Shown: positions 9,757 to 19,569 of the stretch, one piece after another
Position numbering within the stretch: the stretch's first letter is position 1
Layout of the letters: every line of letters starts with the position of its first letter
Translations under genes and position numbers: made by a program
Notes under the pieces: model-generated
Databases searched by the model: none
What the model was told of the DNA's origin: nothing
The model's input: only the letters and a program-made list of their open reading frames with translations
Assembly: GCF_025377685.1 (NCBI RefSeq)
Contig: NZ_JACEHK010000002.1
Coordinates: forward strand, 434,001 to 498,000
Origin: Anaerobacillus sp. CMMVII
GTDB lineage: Bacteria > Bacillota > Bacilli > Bacillales > Anaerobacillaceae
Length of the DNA: 64,000 nt
Direction: 5' to 3'

Positions 9757-9880
9757 TGTCTAGCTCCACCGCCCAGCCCCTCGAGGTCAAATAACCTTCG
9801 AGAATAAAAGTGAAAGAGCACACTTTTTTTCTCGAAGAACATTTGCTAGTCGGGGCTTAACAGGGCGCTTGCGCTTTTCT
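9757..9880 (+). repeat. CTAGCTCC/CTCGAGGTC repeat, family 3, copy 1
   Basis: Begins TGTCTAGCTCCACCGCCCAG and ends GGGCGCTTGCGCTTTTCT. The outer GCGCC/GGGCG parts and the inner CTTCGAGAA..TTCTCGAAG parts can fold into a branched hairpin. Related copies are at 9918, 15527 and, partially, 31410 and 33765. Confidence 0.6.
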
Positions 9881-9917
9881 TAAAAGATAAGAAAGTATAT
9901 GCGTTTTTAGTACTTGG

Positions 9918-10041
9918 TGTCTAGCTTCAGGCGCCATCGGCTCGAGGTCAAATAACCTGCCAGATATAAAAGTGAAAAGCGCACTTTTAATCTGACAGAA
10001 CATTTGCTTGTCGCCGATAGGCGGGCGCCTTGCGCTTTTCT
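9918..10041 (+). repeat. CTAGCTCC/CTCGAGGTC repeat, family 3, copy 2
   Basis: Same layout as the copy 37 bp upstream: TGTCTAGCTTCAGGCGCC, CTCGAGGTCAAATAACC, then an inner dyad, CATTTGCT, and a GCGCCTTGCGCTTTTC end. Interiors differ (CTGACAG against TTCGAG), while base pairing within each copy is kept. Confidence 0.6.
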
Positions 10042-10101
10042 TACTTTGCTGTCCTAATTTTTCTTATAAAGGAAAAAAATTTAAATTTATAAAAAATAAT
10101 A

Positions 10102-10130
10102 TTCAAAAAAATCATTATATTCTGTATAAT
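10102..10130 (+). promoter_or_regulatory. sigma-A promoter of acyl-CoA synthetase gene
   Basis: TTCAAA (10102-10107), 17 bp, TATAAT (10125-10130), 33 bp upstream of the start codon. Confidence 0.55.
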
Positions 10131-10163
10131 AAAGGGGAGTGTTAATCTAAGGGGGAGAATTAT

Positions 10164-11744
10164 ATGGAACGAAAACAGTTAATTGCTCCAGAGACATACA
10201 ATATATCACAAGAATTTGAGAAGTTTAAAGTTGTTGACCGGCTTGCTGTAAAATGTATAGCTGAGGACGGAGAGGTTAAAACAATCTCCTATGCAGAACT
10301 AACTGAAAAAGCGAACCAATTTGCAAACGCTTTAATTAATCAAGGCATTGAGAAAGGTGAGCGAGTGCTCGTTCTGCTTCCAAGAAGTATTGATGCATAT
10401 ATTACCTATTTCGCTTGTTTAAAAGCTGGTATTGTTGTTATCCCTTGTTCTGAAATGTTAAGAGCGAAAGATTTAACTTATCGTATTAATCATGGTGAAG
10501 CAAAAGCAGTTATCTCTTATCATTTATATGTTGACGAAGTTGATAAGATTGATGAGGCAATACCAAGTTTGGCTTATAAGTTTGTGGTTGGAAATGATGT
10601 AGAAGGTTGGTTAAGGTTAGATCAACTTGCAAGTAATGAGAGCCTGGAATTTGAATGCGCTAAGACTAGTCGCGATGATATGGCATTTCTATCGTACACA
10701 TCTGGAACAACAGGCAATCCTAAAGGGGTTGTACATACACATGGATGGGGATTTGCTCATATCGAAGTTGCATCAAAAATGTGGCTAGATGTTAAAGAAG
10801 GAGAAACTGTTTGGGCTACTGCAGGTCCTGGGTGGCAAAAATGGATTTGGAGTCCTTTCCTTTCTACGCTTGGTTTAGGCGCTACTGCTTTGGTCTATCA
10901 AGGGAAGTTTGACCCCAATAAGTATCTCCAAACTCTTCAAGAAAACGAAGTTAACGTAATGTGTTGTACTCCAACAGAATATCGATTAATGGCTAAGGTT
11001 GATAACATTAGTGATTATAAACTAGATAACTTAAGAAGCTCTGTATCTGCTGGGGAACCGCTAAACAGAGAGGTAATAGATACGTTTAAACGAGAGTTCA
11101 ATGTTGATGTCCGTGATGGTTATGGGCAAACGGAAAATACTTTATTAGTTGGAACGTTATTAGGAATGGAAATTAAGGCTGGTTCAATGGGAAAACCGAC
11201 ACCTGGTAATCAAGTGGAGATTATTAACGAAGATGGTGTACCTGTTGCCATTGGCGAAGTTGGAGATATTGCAGTTCATAAAGATGCACCTGCTTTATTT
11301 AAGCAGTATTACAAGGATCCTGAAAGAACTGCCATGGCGTATCGCGGGGATTATTATGTTACTGGTGACCAAGCGAGAATGGATGAGGATGGCTACTTCT
11401 GGTTTGAAGGGCGAAATGATGACATTATTATTAGTTCTGGATATACAATTGGCCCATTTGAAGTTGAAGACGCTCTTACAAAGCATCCTGCAGTTAAGGA
11501 ATGTGCGGTTGTTGCAAGTCCTGATGAAGTTCGTGGAAATGTCGTAAAAGCGTTTATTGTTCTTAGGAATCCTGATCTTGCCGGTGATACTCTAGTAAAA
11601 GAACTGCAAGAACATGTTAAAACTCTAACGGCTCCTTATAAATATCCAAGAAAAGTTGAATTTGTTAGCGACCTTCCAAAAACAATCTCGGGGAAAATCC
11701 GTCGTGTGGAGTTAAGGAAACAAGAACAGGCATTGAAAAAATAA
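10164..11744 (+). CDS. ytcI: acyl-CoA synthetase, AMP-forming (YtcI type)
   Basis: ANL-superfamily ligase that activates a carboxylate through an acyl-adenylate to its CoA thioester. 526 aa. Motifs: YTSGTTGNPKGVVHTH (P-loop, about residue 177), DGYGQTE, YVTGDQARMDEDGYFWFEGR (hinge), and PKTISGKIRR with the catalytic lysine of the C-terminal lid. The substrate cannot be read from sequence; relatives act on medium-chain or branched short-chain acids. GGGGGAG precedes the ATG. It is converging with the NAD kinase gene, with a shared bidirectional terminator. The symbol is by synteny with B. subtilis. Confidence 0.85.
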   Translation: MERKQLIAPETYNISQEFEKFKVVDRLAVKCIAEDGEVKTISYAELTEKANQFANALINQGIEKGERVLVLLPRSIDAYITYFACLKAGIVVIPCSEMLRAKDLTYRINHGEAKAVISYHLYVDEVDKIDEAIPSLAYKFVVGNDVEGWLRLDQLASNESLEFECAKTSRDDMAFLSYTSGTTGNPKGVVHTHGWGFAHIEVASKMWLDVKEGETVWATAGPGWQKWIWSPFLSTLGLGATALVYQGKFDPNKYLQTLQENEVNVMCCTPTEYRLMAKVDNISDYKLDNLRSSVSAGEPLNREVIDTFKREFNVDVRDGYGQTENTLLVGTLLGMEIKAGSMGKPTPGNQVEIINEDGVPVAIGEVGDIAVHKDAPALFKQYYKDPERTAMAYRGDYYVTGDQARMDEDGYFWFEGRNDDIIISSGYTIGPFEVEDALTKHPAVKECAVVASPDEVRGNVVKAFIVLRNPDLAGDTLVKELQEHVKTLTAPYKYPRKVEFVSDLPKTISGKIRRVELRKQEQALKK

Positions 11745-11784
11745 ATAACAAGAGCAGGTAGCTGGCTACCTGCTCTTGTTATTT
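11744..11784. terminator. bidirectional terminator between ytcI and nadK
   Basis: AATAACAAGAGCAGGTAGC pairs perfectly with its complement across a one- to two-base loop, with A-rich and T-rich flanks. It can stop both converging genes. Confidence 0.85.
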
Positions 11785-11809
11785 ATTTTCGTTTTTGAAG
11801 TATTAGGGA

Positions 11810-12613
11810 TCATTTCAAGAAAGTCTTTTGAACTCTTTGGAAAAATGAATTATTTTTAAGCTTTAACATTTTAATTTGTTTTTCAGCCAATGAAATTTTA
11901 ATATCATGACAATGCCTGATACTTAATGCTTCATTATCTGCTCCGATAATCGGATGATCATTACCGTCTTGAACGACTTTTAATGTCAATGAGCTTTCGC
12001 CACTCAAAATTAAAGGTGAACCTAATGTACGGAATTCATTGTTATTGAGGGATGCAATTTCTGTAAGTTGTAATGCTTTAATTCTAGGGTCGACAATTGC
12101 CCCACCTAAAGATTTATTGTATGCTGTACTTCCGGTTGGGGTGGATACAACTAGGCCATCGCCACGGAATGTTTCTAAATAAACATCATCAATGAAAACA
12201 TCTATTACAAAAGTACGAATAACATTTGAGCGAATTGAACATTCGTTGAAACAGTAAAAAGGATTTTCACCGTTAACGCTTACTTCAATTGTTGGATTTT
12301 TTCGAACTTCAACTTGTTCATTCTCCATAGCCTCAATTATTGACTGTATGTCATTAAGTGAAAAGTCTGTATAGAAGCCTAGATGATCACCGGTATTAAT
12401 TCCTAAATAAAGGCAGTCCTCTTGGAACTCAGTTTTTCTTAGGGCTTGTAAAAATGCACCATCCCCACCTATGCTGACGATAATGTTAGCTTGCCGATAA
12501 TCAGAAACAATTGTGAAATTATATTGTTTGGCAATCTCCTTTAATGGAGCGATCTTTTCTTCTACTTCTTTTGTAGGTTTGTAAAACAAATAGACGTTTC
12601 TGCGTGTAGGCAT
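11810..12613 (-). CDS. nadK: NAD kinase
   Basis: Phosphorylates NAD to NADP in the cytosol. 267 aa. Signatures: SIGGDGAFLQALR with the catalytic GGDG, NTGDHLGFYTD, and GDGLVVSTPTGSTAYNKSLGG. The start is supported by AAAGGAGAG upstream. Position before sppA matches the second B. subtilis NAD kinase (YtdI). It is divergent from sppA, with about 120 bp between for both promoters. Confidence 0.93.
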   Translation of the reverse strand: MPTRRNVYLFYKPTKEVEEKIAPLKEIAKQYNFTIVSDYRQANIIVSIGGDGAFLQALRKTEFQEDCLYLGINTGDHLGFYTDFSLNDIQSIIEAMENEQVEVRKNPTIEVSVNGENPFYCFNECSIRSNVIRTFVIDVFIDDVYLETFRGDGLVVSTPTGSTAYNKSLGGAIVDPRIKALQLTEIASLNNNEFRTLGSPLILSGESSLTLKVVQDGNDHPIIGADNEALSIRHCHDIKISLAEKQIKMLKLKNNSFFQRVQKTFLK

Positions 12614-12733
12614 TTCATTCTCTCCTTTTTCTTCGGTTGCACGTTTTGATATAGTAACACTAACACTATTATTTCTTTATTTTTTAGGAAAATCCTGCTT
12701 TATTTAATAAAATTATGACAAGGGGTTGTTAAA

Positions 12734-13738
12734 ATGAGTAGTAAACGCTGGATTGCATTGGGGTTAGCCTTTTCACTTTTTTTTCTTTCAATTGGAATTC
12801 GTTCATTGACTTCAGGATTAACTAGCGATTGGACAGGTTTATTTGGTGCTGAAACGGAAGAAATTTGGGTTGAAAAAACAATTGAAAAGGGTAATGGTAA
12901 TGGGAAGATTGCTGTTTTATATGTAAATGGAGTCATTGAAGAAGGTTCAGGAGCTCCTTCTATTTTTGATTCCGCTACCTATAATCACCGCCACTTTATG
13001 GCAATGTTACGTCATGCAAGTCAAGATCCGCAGGTTGATGGCATAATCATTCGTGTTAATTCACCAGGCGGAGGAGTAGTAGAGAGCGCTGAAATTCATG
13101 ATCTAATTTTAGAAGTACAAGAAGAATACCGCAAACCAGTTTACATTTCTATGGCTAGTATAGCAGCTTCAGGTGGTTATTATATTGCAGCCCCTGCTGA
13201 TAAAATTTTCGCAAATGAAGCTACAATTACAGGTTCATTAGGTGTTATTATGCAAACGATAAATATCAGTGAATTAGCAGAAAATCATGGAGTTCGCATG
13301 GATACAATCAAAAGTGGTATCTATAAAGACATTATGTCACCGTTACGAGAAATGACTGATAGTGAAAGAGCAATTCTTCAATCAATTATCGATGATTCTT
13401 ACGAAAAATTTGTTGAAGTCATTGCAAATGGTCGTAATATGGATCGAAACCAAGTGCTTAAACTTGCTGATGGTAGAATTTATTCAGGTAGGCAAGCATT
13501 AGAAGTAGGTTTAGTAGATGACCTTGGAAATCTTGACCATGTTATTGAGGTTTTAAGAGATGATATTGGAAGAGGGGAGATAGATGTAATTAGATATGAA
13601 GCTCCGTTTAGTTTCCCAGGGTTTTTAACCATGACAACTCAAAAACTTGTTTTAAAACAACAAGACCCATTGGGTTTGAAACAACTTTTAGAATACTCTA
13701 ATTCACCAAGCTTAATGTATATGTACAATATGGAATAG
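12734..13738 (+). CDS. sppA: signal peptide peptidase SppA
   Basis: Membrane-anchored serine protease (S49) that degrades cleaved signal peptides. 334 aa. A membrane helix covers residues about 5-25 (WIALGLAFSLFFLSIGI). The nucleophile serine is in SMASIAASGGYYIA and the base lysine in MDTIKSGIYKD, giving a Ser-Lys dyad; VNSPGGGVVESAEI is also typical. In B. subtilis SppA forms a complex with the next gene product, YteJ/SppI, which inhibits it and affects lantibiotic resistance. Here yteJ follows with its SD overlapping the sppA stop, so the two are co-transcribed. Confidence 0.93.
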   Translation: MSSKRWIALGLAFSLFFLSIGIRSLTSGLTSDWTGLFGAETEEIWVEKTIEKGNGNGKIAVLYVNGVIEEGSGAPSIFDSATYNHRHFMAMLRHASQDPQVDGIIIRVNSPGGGVVESAEIHDLILEVQEEYRKPVYISMASIAASGGYYIAAPADKIFANEATITGSLGVIMQTINISELAENHGVRMDTIKSGIYKDIMSPLREMTDSERAILQSIIDDSYEKFVEVIANGRNMDRNQVLKLADGRIYSGRQALEVGLVDDLGNLDHVIEVLRDDIGRGEIDVIRYEAPFSFPGFLTMTTQKLVLKQQDPLGLKQLLEYSNSPSLMYMYNME

Positions 13739-13750
13739 GTGGTGTTGATC

Positions 13751-14233
13751 ATGGATAAGTTTAGTTCAGAAGATGAAAGAAAGTTAAAAGAACATAGTAT
13801 TTCATATCGATATGCAGGGTTCTGGATGAGATTTTGGGCATATTTATTGGACCTAGTAGTAGTAGCCAGTATCAACCGAATTTTAATTGCTCCATTTCTT
13901 GTCTTCGCAAATATTCAAGGGATAGAAATAGGCTTCATTTCTCTAGAGATGTTGATAATGTCGATAGTCACTTTTTTATACTTTCTAGTGTTAACAAAGA
14001 ATTGGGGACAGACTATTGGAAAGCGAGTGTTTGGTTTAAAGGTTATTAGCAATACGGCACAACCATTAACTTGGTCAGCAGTGCTTTTCCGTGAAGTTAT
14101 TGGAAGGTATATTTTACAGGCATTTACACTTACATATATTCTCTATATAATTGTGCCATTTCAGAAGAAAAAACAAGGATTGCACGACATGATTGGTGAT
14201 ACATACGTTGTTCATGAGGAAATCATTATGTAG
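13751..14233 (+). CDS. yteJ: RDD-family membrane protein YteJ (SppA partner)
   Basis: A 160 aa protein with an RDD domain: YAGFWMRFWAYLLDLVVVASINR opens the first membrane helix with the conserved Arg and Asp, and GKRVFGLKVISN is typical of the loop between helices. Three membrane segments are likely. The ATG at 13751 is preferred to GTG 13739 because AGGTGGTG overlaps that GTG as the SD. Given the B. subtilis work naming YteJ as SppI, an inhibitor of SppA, the same role is inferred here. Confidence 0.82.
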   Translation: MDKFSSEDERKLKEHSISYRYAGFWMRFWAYLLDLVVVASINRILIAPFLVFANIQGIEIGFISLEMLIMSIVTFLYFLVLTKNWGQTIGKRVFGLKVISNTAQPLTWSAVLFREVIGRYILQAFTLTYILYIIVPFQKKKQGLHDMIGDTYVVHEEIIM

Positions 14234-14312
14234 CATGTTTGAAAAAATCCACTTTTTTTGTTTATTTTCAATTCGACAAGGTGATAATGAATGGAAGAAG
14301 GAGGAATTTGCC

Positions 14313-14990
14313 ATGCATTGGATTTGGTGGGTAGTAATTTCGATTTTGCTTTTTATCATTTTACTCCCTTTTGCAAAAATAACTGTAAATCTTACCTATT
14401 ATCATGAACAAGATAATGATGAACTGAAGGTAAAAATATCTACTTTCTTCGGCTTAGCCTCCTATAGAATCAATGTTCCAGTGTTGAAAATTGATGAAGA
14501 TTCACCTTCGATCATTGTAAAAGAAGAACAGCATTCTGCAATTGGTGATAAAGAAAAAATAGAAAAATTTACCCCAGAAAGAATTATTAATGATATTCGT
14601 AAAGTGAAAGATTTCCTAAGGCATGTTATTGGCTTTCATAAAATTGTTAAAAGGTTTCTCAGGAAAATGTCAATAACAAAATTTAGTTGGAAAAGCATCG
14701 TTGGATTAGGAGATGCAGCGTTAACGGGTACGTTGGTTGGTGGTGTTTGGGCAGTAAAAGGAAGTACTCTTGGAATTATAGCTCATTATATGAAACTAAA
14801 AGTTGTACCTACAATTGAGGTTCATCCAAATTTTCAAAAGTTAACTTCACACACCGAGCTAACATGTATTATTTCTTTTCGGCTAGGGTATGCTATAATC
14901 GCAGGTTTACAAATCATTAAACATTGGAAAAAGAGGCCAATGTTTACAAGTGATGAAAATCTCTACGAGCAGAACGGTATATCAGGTTAG
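14313..14990 (+). CDS. ytfI: YtfI-like protein (DUF2953)
   Basis: A 225 aa protein with one N-terminal membrane helix (HWIWWVVISILLFIILLPF) and a soluble part of unknown function, as in the DUF2953/YtfI family. The ATG at 14313 follows AAGGAGG at good spacing; upstream in-frame ATGs lack an SD. It sits directly before ytfJ with 12 bases between, as in B. subtilis, and is thought to belong with sporulation functions. No catalytic motif is visible. Confidence 0.78.
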   Translation: MHWIWWVVISILLFIILLPFAKITVNLTYYHEQDNDELKVKISTFFGLASYRINVPVLKIDEDSPSIIVKEEQHSAIGDKEKIEKFTPERIINDIRKVKDFLRHVIGFHKIVKRFLRKMSITKFSWKSIVGLGDAALTGTLVGGVWAVKGSTLGIIAHYMKLKVVPTIEVHPNFQKLTSHTELTCIISFRLGYAIIAGLQIIKHWKKRPMFTSDENLYEQNGISG

Positions 14991-15002
14991 GAGGAGACAA
15001 TA

Positions 15003-15449
15003 ATGTCAGAACATCCAATTCAAGGCTTAATGAAAACGGCTATGGAAAACATCAAGGAAATGGTTGATGTAAACACAATCGTAGGAGATCCAGTTGAGAC
15101 TCCGGATGGAAGTGTCATCATTCCAGTGTCAAAGGTTGGGTTTGGTTTCGCTGCTGGAGGTAGTCAGTTTGTAATTGATAAAACAACTACAGGCACCGAT
15201 GACAAACAGCATCCGTTTGGCGGAGGTAGTGGTGGTGGTGTTTCAATCACACCAATTGCGTTCTTAATTGTTAGTGCTTCAGGTGTAAAGATGGTTCATT
15301 TAGATGAAAATACCCATCTTTATGAAAAATTAATGGATTTTGCACCACAGGTAGTTGAAAAAATTCAACAGATGATGAATGGTAATGGGAAGCAAAATCA
15401 AACTCCAACAACTGAAGTAAATATTTCAGCTGATAAATTAGATCTTTAA
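15003..15449 (+). CDS. ytfJ: spore protein YtfJ (GerW family)
   Basis: A 148 aa protein of the GerW family needed for a germination response in some Bacillus. It shows MSEHPIQGLMKTAMENIKEMVDVNT, the family start, and the conserved glycine-rich GGGSGGGVSITPIAFLIV. AGGAGGAG precedes the ATG. It probably forms an operon with ytfI and ends at a terminator 5 bases downstream. Confidence 0.92.
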   Translation: MSEHPIQGLMKTAMENIKEMVDVNTIVGDPVETPDGSVIIPVSKVGFGFAAGGSQFVIDKTTTGTDDKQHPFGGGSGGGVSITPIAFLIVSASGVKMVHLDENTHLYEKLMDFAPQVVEKIQQMMNGNGKQNQTPTTEVNISADKLDL

Positions 15450-15453
15450 AAAG

Positions 15454-15494
15454 TTAAGGCTAACGCTCTCCAGGCGATTAGCCTTAGTTTTTTT
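15454..15494 (+). terminator. terminator after ytfJ
   Basis: TTAAGGCTAA and TTAGCCTTA bracket a short loop and are followed by T8. Confidence 0.8.
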
Positions 15495-15526
15495 TAGTTA
15501 AAAAAATATTTACGTTTTCAGTAGAT

Positions 15527-15700
15527 AATGCCTAGCTCCACCGCCCAGCCCCCCCGAGGTCAAAAACACGTGTTGTTCACTTAAATCCTGCCTTGTTGCC
15601 CAGTAGGTCCGCGAGGCAAAGCTGTATGGAGAAACTCTAGAAGTAACACATGTTGTGAATGAGGTTAGCCTGACTTAATAGGAGCTTGCGCCTTTCTCTT
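15527..15700 (+). repeat. CTAGCTCC/GAGGTC repeat, family 3, copy 3 (longer)
   Basis: Begins CCTAGCTCCACCGCCCAGCC, contains CCGAGGTC, and ends GGAGCTTGCGCCTTTCTCTT. The interior is longer than in the copies near 9.8 kb and holds AACACGTGTTGTTCAC and a complementary AACACATGTTGTGAA-like stretch. No ORF. Confidence 0.55.
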
Positions 15701-15825
15701 ATCAGATTAGCCCACCACTTTCAATTTGGCAGAACTGAATTTCTCCTTAAAGTCTACGTCTTCCATTTTTCTTAATGAAACTTCTTCCTTTGTTTGTACC
15801 AAAAAAGTGCTTAAAAGCATATTTC

Positions 15826-15854
15826 TTGAATATTTTTAAATTTGCTACTATATT
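15826..15854 (+). promoter_or_regulatory. sigma-A promoter of tpx
   Basis: TTGAAT (15826-15831), 17 bp, TATATT (15849-15854), 40 bp before the tpx start codon. Confidence 0.55.
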
Positions 15855-15894
15855 TAACAATGAGATATGTTAATTTATGAGGAGGAACATAAAA

Positions 15895-16395
15895 ATGGCA
15901 AATGTTACATTTAAAGGAAATCCAATTACACTATTAGGAAATGAAGTAAAGGTAGGGGACGTTGCTCCTAATTTCACAGTTTTGGCAAATGACTTAACAC
16001 CAGTCACTTTAGAGAGTTTGAAGGGAAATGTAACTGTTATTAGTGTTGTTCCATCAATTGATACGGGAGTTTGTGATGCGCAAACTCGTCGTTTTAACGA
16101 AGAGGCTGCAAACCTTGAAGGGGTAAATATCATAACAATAAGTGTAGATTTACCTTTCGCTCAGAAGCGTTGGTGCGGTGCTGCTGGAATTGATAAAGTT
16201 CAAACCTTATCTGACCACCGTGAACTTTCTTTTGGAAAAGCGTTCGGGGTAGCTATTGAAGAATTACGTTTATTGACTAGATCTGTCTTTGTTTTAAATA
16301 AAGAGGGTGAGGTTGCTTATGCAGAATACGTACCAGAAGCAACAGATCATCCAAACTACGAAGCACCAATTCTCGCTGCAAAAGCTTTATTGTAG
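15895..16395 (+). CDS. tpx: thiol peroxidase Tpx
   Basis: Atypical 2-Cys peroxiredoxin reducing hydrogen and organic peroxides with thioredoxin. 166 aa. Peroxidatic cysteine in [15 protein letters not shown] (about residue 60), resolving cysteine in KRWCGAAG (about residue 94). The ATG at 15895 is chosen because GAGGAGG at 15880 is its SD; the upstream ATG at 15877 would have none. A strong terminator follows, so it is monocistronic. Confidence 0.95.
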   Translation: MANVTFKGNPITLLGNEVKVGDVAPNFTVLANDLTPVTLESLKGNVTVISVVPSIDTGVCDAQTRRFNEEAANLEGVNIITISVDLPFAQKRWCGAAGIDKVQTLSDHRELSFGKAFGVAIEELRLLTRSVFVLNKEGEVAYAEYVPEATDHPNYEAPILAAKALL

Positions 16396-16403
16396 TATTA
16401 GTA

Positions 16404-16434
16404 AAAAAACAGACGCCTAGGTGTCTGTTTTTTT
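16404..16434 (+). terminator. terminator after tpx
   Basis: AAAAACAGACGCC TAGGTGTCTGTTTTTT: a 10-11 bp stem with T8. Confidence 0.85.
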
Positions 16435-16625
16435 TAGATAGATCAGGTGTTTTTTGGGATTTCCAAAGGTGTTAATGCAGAGGTATGTGCTTTTAATTGA
16501 ATTAATTTATATAAATTTACGAAAAGAGCCCTATATAAAGTCTTTTTAATAAAAAAATGTATATCCTTCTTCTCTTGTTGGAATAAAAGAGGTAGAATGG
16601 AGAAATTGAGAAAGGAGTGAAGAAG

Positions 16626-17569
16626 TTGATTCGAAATTTAGATCTTGAAACTTTTTTATGAAATTAGATGAGAATACTGAAAAAATTCAAAATGATCGTG
16701 ATCTTACATATTTAGAAGCTCTTATACATACTGGAGAAATGTTATTTCAAGAAAATAAACAGTCTTTAGATTTTGATTTTGAGGAATTAACAAAAGAACA
16801 AATCCGTAAATCCTTGCAATTGGCGATATTAAAAGGAATGAAAGAAGCTATTCAACCGAATCATGTTATGACACCTGATGCTGTTTCCTTATTTATGGGT
16901 TATCTGGTGAATAAACTAACAGAAAAAAATGAGGTTATTCGGATATTAGACCCTGCAGTAGGTTCTGGAAATTTATTAACAGCCATTTTAAATCATACTA
17001 CAAAACCAGTCTATAGCTTTGGTGTGGAACCTGATGAAACTTTACTAAAGCTTGCTTACGTTAGTGCTAATTTGCAACAGCATAAGATTGAACTTTTTCA
17101 CCAAGATAGTTTAATGGATATCTTAGTTGATCCTGTGGATATAGTTGTAGGAGACTTGCCAATTGGGTATTACCCAAATGAAGAGGTAGCTAATCGTTAT
17201 CAGTTAAAATCAAAAGAAGGTATGTCATACACTCATCATTTAATGATCGAACAATCATTAAATTATGCAAAGGAAGGCGGTTTTTTAGTATTTTTAATAC
17301 CGAATTTCATATTTGAATCTGATCAAGCAAAGCAATTGCATAGTTTTATTAAGGAGCATGCACATATCTATTCATTACTACAATTGCCAACATCCATGTT
17401 TAAAGAGAAAAAACACGAGAAAAGTATCTTTATACTAAGGAAAAAAGGTGAAGGAATTAAAGCGCCTAGCCAGGCCTTATTAGCGGAATTACCAACATTC
17501 TCAAATAAACAAGCTTTAGGAGAAATGGTAACCAGTATAAATAATTGGATTGAACTAAATATAAAGTGA
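16626..17569 (+). CDS. ytxK: YtxK-like methyltransferase, N-terminus probably frameshifted
   Basis: SAM-dependent methyltransferase fold of the N6-adenine type, substrate unknown. DPAVGSGNLLTAIL is the SAM-binding motif. The catalytic NPPY site reads GDLPIGYY, so activity on DNA is uncertain. The clear frame runs from the ATG at 16658, but that codon has no SD. A strong AAAGGAGTGA instead serves the TTG at 16626, whose frame encodes M-I-R-N-L-D-L-E-T-F before stopping at 16659. One extra T in the run 16652-16657 would join the two. The N-terminus is therefore likely damaged by a one-base error. Neighbouring tpx and ackA match B. subtilis. Confidence 0.8.
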
Positions 17570-18258
17570 AAATAGTGAGAAAGTACCTCTCTGTGTGAAG
17601 CTCATTTATTTATGCTTTTTGGATCTTAGCCAAGCCTATGCTTGGCTTTTTACGTTTCCATGAAAAATTGATAAGCTGAATGATCCTAAGTTAATTGTTT
17701 GGTTTTGCCAATCAATACATAGATTTACTCGCTATACCATTATTTAGAAAAATAAAAATAAGCACGAAAGGTAAGCTAATAAAAGCTACTAGTAATGTCA
17801 AAAGCTATTATGTCCTTATTAGTAACATTAGTCTGGGCTGTTAAGAAATCTGATTTCACTAATTCACTTTCCTTCATCAAATATATTTACATCAAGTGTT
17901 GTTAATATTAACTTTATGTTGTCTGAGCAGTAAATTGAAGGCTCTTTTCTAAAAAGATTTTCTTTAGATTGTTCGTTTAGAAAGTAAACATTTACTGTTT
18001 CCACTGTCTAAAGGTTGGTAATACAGAAAGTATGAGAGTTATACAACAGGTTACTATGTTTTTCGTTTCAAATCCCGATTTAACAATACATCGATAATGG
18101 TAATGATAAACTGTACTAATTAAAAAATGAACATTTTTAAGAAATTTCATGAGAAAGTATTGAATTCTTATGATAACAGTGTTTAAATAAAATAGGTAAT
18201 AAGATTAAATCGACAAAATTCGAAGTTAGCAATTTTTTAATTGAAGGAGATGTAGTAA
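17570..18258. other. ytxK-ackA intergenic region
   Basis: A 689 bp gap. It holds the ytxK terminator (17628-17652), a one-ended remnant of repeat family 1 near 17938-17960 (AAGGCTCTTTTCTAAAAAG), and a possible ackA promoter TTGAAT (18160-18165), 17 bp, TTAAAT (18183-18188). I could not find a convincing cre box, which is usual before ackA. No ORF is supported. Confidence 0.45.
17628..17652 (+). terminator. terminator after ytxK
   Basis: AGCCAAGC CTAT GCTTGGCT followed by T5. Confidence 0.75.
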
Positions 18259-19446
18259 ATGGCAAAGATTATGGCGATTAACGCTGGTAGCTCGTCATTA
18301 AAGTTTCAACTTTTAGACATGCCAACGGAAGCTGTTGTTACAAAAGGTATCGTAGAGAGAATCGGCTTAGAAGATTCTGTTTTTCAAATAGATGTAAATG
18401 GTGAAAAGCAAAAAGAAGTTCGCGATATTCCAGATCATTCACAAGCCGTAAAAATTTTATTGGATAAGTTAACAGGGTTAGGGATCCTTCAATCTCTAGA
18501 TGAAATTGAGGGAATTGGTCACCGTGTTGTTCACGGGGGAGAAAAATTTAATGACTCTGTACTTATTACAGATGAGGTTTTAAACGGTATTGAAGAAGTT
18601 TCGGAACTTGCTCCACTGCACAATCCAGCAAATATTGTTGGTATTAAGTCATTTATGGAAGTACTTCCAAATGTTCCTGCAGTTGCTGTATTTGATACGG
18701 CTTTCCATCAAACGATGCCAGAACAATCGTTCTTATATAGTCTTCCATACGAATATTATGAGGATTATGGTATTCGTAAATATGGTTTCCATGGTACATC
18801 TCATAAATATGTTACTGAACGAGCAGCTGAATTATTAGGGAGACCAGTTGAACAATTACGTTTAATCTCTTGTCACTTAGGAAATGGCGCATCAATTGCT
18901 GCAATTGAAGGTGGGAAATCAATTGATACGTCAATGGGCTTCACTCCACTAGCAGGGGTAACTATGGGTACTCGTTCTGGAAATATTGATCCAGCATTAA
19001 TTCCGTTTATTATGGATAAAACAGATCAAACTGCTACGGAAGTACTTGATGTTTTAAATAAAAAGAGTGGTATGTTAGCTTTATCTGGATTCTCGAGTGA
19101 CTTACGCGATATCGAGCAACAAGCTGAAGAAGGAAACGAAAGAGCGGAACTAGCACTAGAAGTATTCACTTCTCGAATTCATAAATATATTGGTTCATAT
19201 GCAGCTCGTATGCATGGCGTTGATGCGGTTATCTTCACAGCTGGTATTGGTGAAAACAGTGATGTTATCCGTGCTCGTGTATTAAAAGGACTTGAATTCA
19301 TGGGGATTTATTGGGATCCATCTTTAAATCAAGTACGTGGGAAAGAGGCATTTTTAAACTATCCTCATTCTCCAGTTAAAGTAATGATCATTCCAACGAA
19401 CGAAGAGGTAATGATTGCTAGAGATACAGTTCGATTAACAAAATAA
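18259..19446 (+). CDS. ackA: acetate kinase
   Basis: Interconverts acetyl phosphate and acetate with ATP synthesis, for overflow metabolism. 395 aa. Signatures: [14 protein letters not shown] at the N-terminus, [22 protein letters not shown], and [15 protein letters not shown]. Full family length. GAAGGAGATG precedes the ATG. It follows ytxK as in B. subtilis and ends at a terminator. Confidence 0.97.
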   Translation: MAKIMAINAGSSSLKFQLLDMPTEAVVTKGIVERIGLEDSVFQIDVNGEKQKEVRDIPDHSQAVKILLDKLTGLGILQSLDEIEGIGHRVVHGGEKFNDSVLITDEVLNGIEEVSELAPLHNPANIVGIKSFMEVLPNVPAVAVFDTAFHQTMPEQSFLYSLPYEYYEDYGIRKYGFHGTSHKYVTERAAELLGRPVEQLRLISCHLGNGASIAAIEGGKSIDTSMGFTPLAGVTMGTRSGNIDPALIPFIMDKTDQTATEVLDVLNKKSGMLALSGFSSDLRDIEQQAEEGNERAELALEVFTSRIHKYIGSYAARMHGVDAVIFTAGIGENSDVIRARVLKGLEFMGIYWDPSLNQVRGKEAFLNYPHSPVKVMIIPTNEEVMIARDTVRLTK

Positions 19447-19457
19447 TGACAATTTAG

Positions 19458-19490
19458 AGCACCTACTAATTTTTTAGTTGGTGCTTTTTT
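19458..19490 (+). terminator. terminator after ackA
   Basis: AGCACCTACTAA pairs with TTAGTTGGTGCT and is followed by T6. Confidence 0.8.
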
Positions 19491-19569
19491 CAATTTCTAT
19501 AATTAATATTTCAGTTCATGTAATAAGTTTAGTAAAATAAATATAGTAAGTTTCCGTGGAGTGATCATA

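Noticed and set aside
16658-17569. ATG 16658 as the true ytxK start
   Set aside because: No SD precedes it, while a strong SD serves a TTG at 16626 one base out of frame. A shifted N-terminus is more likely.
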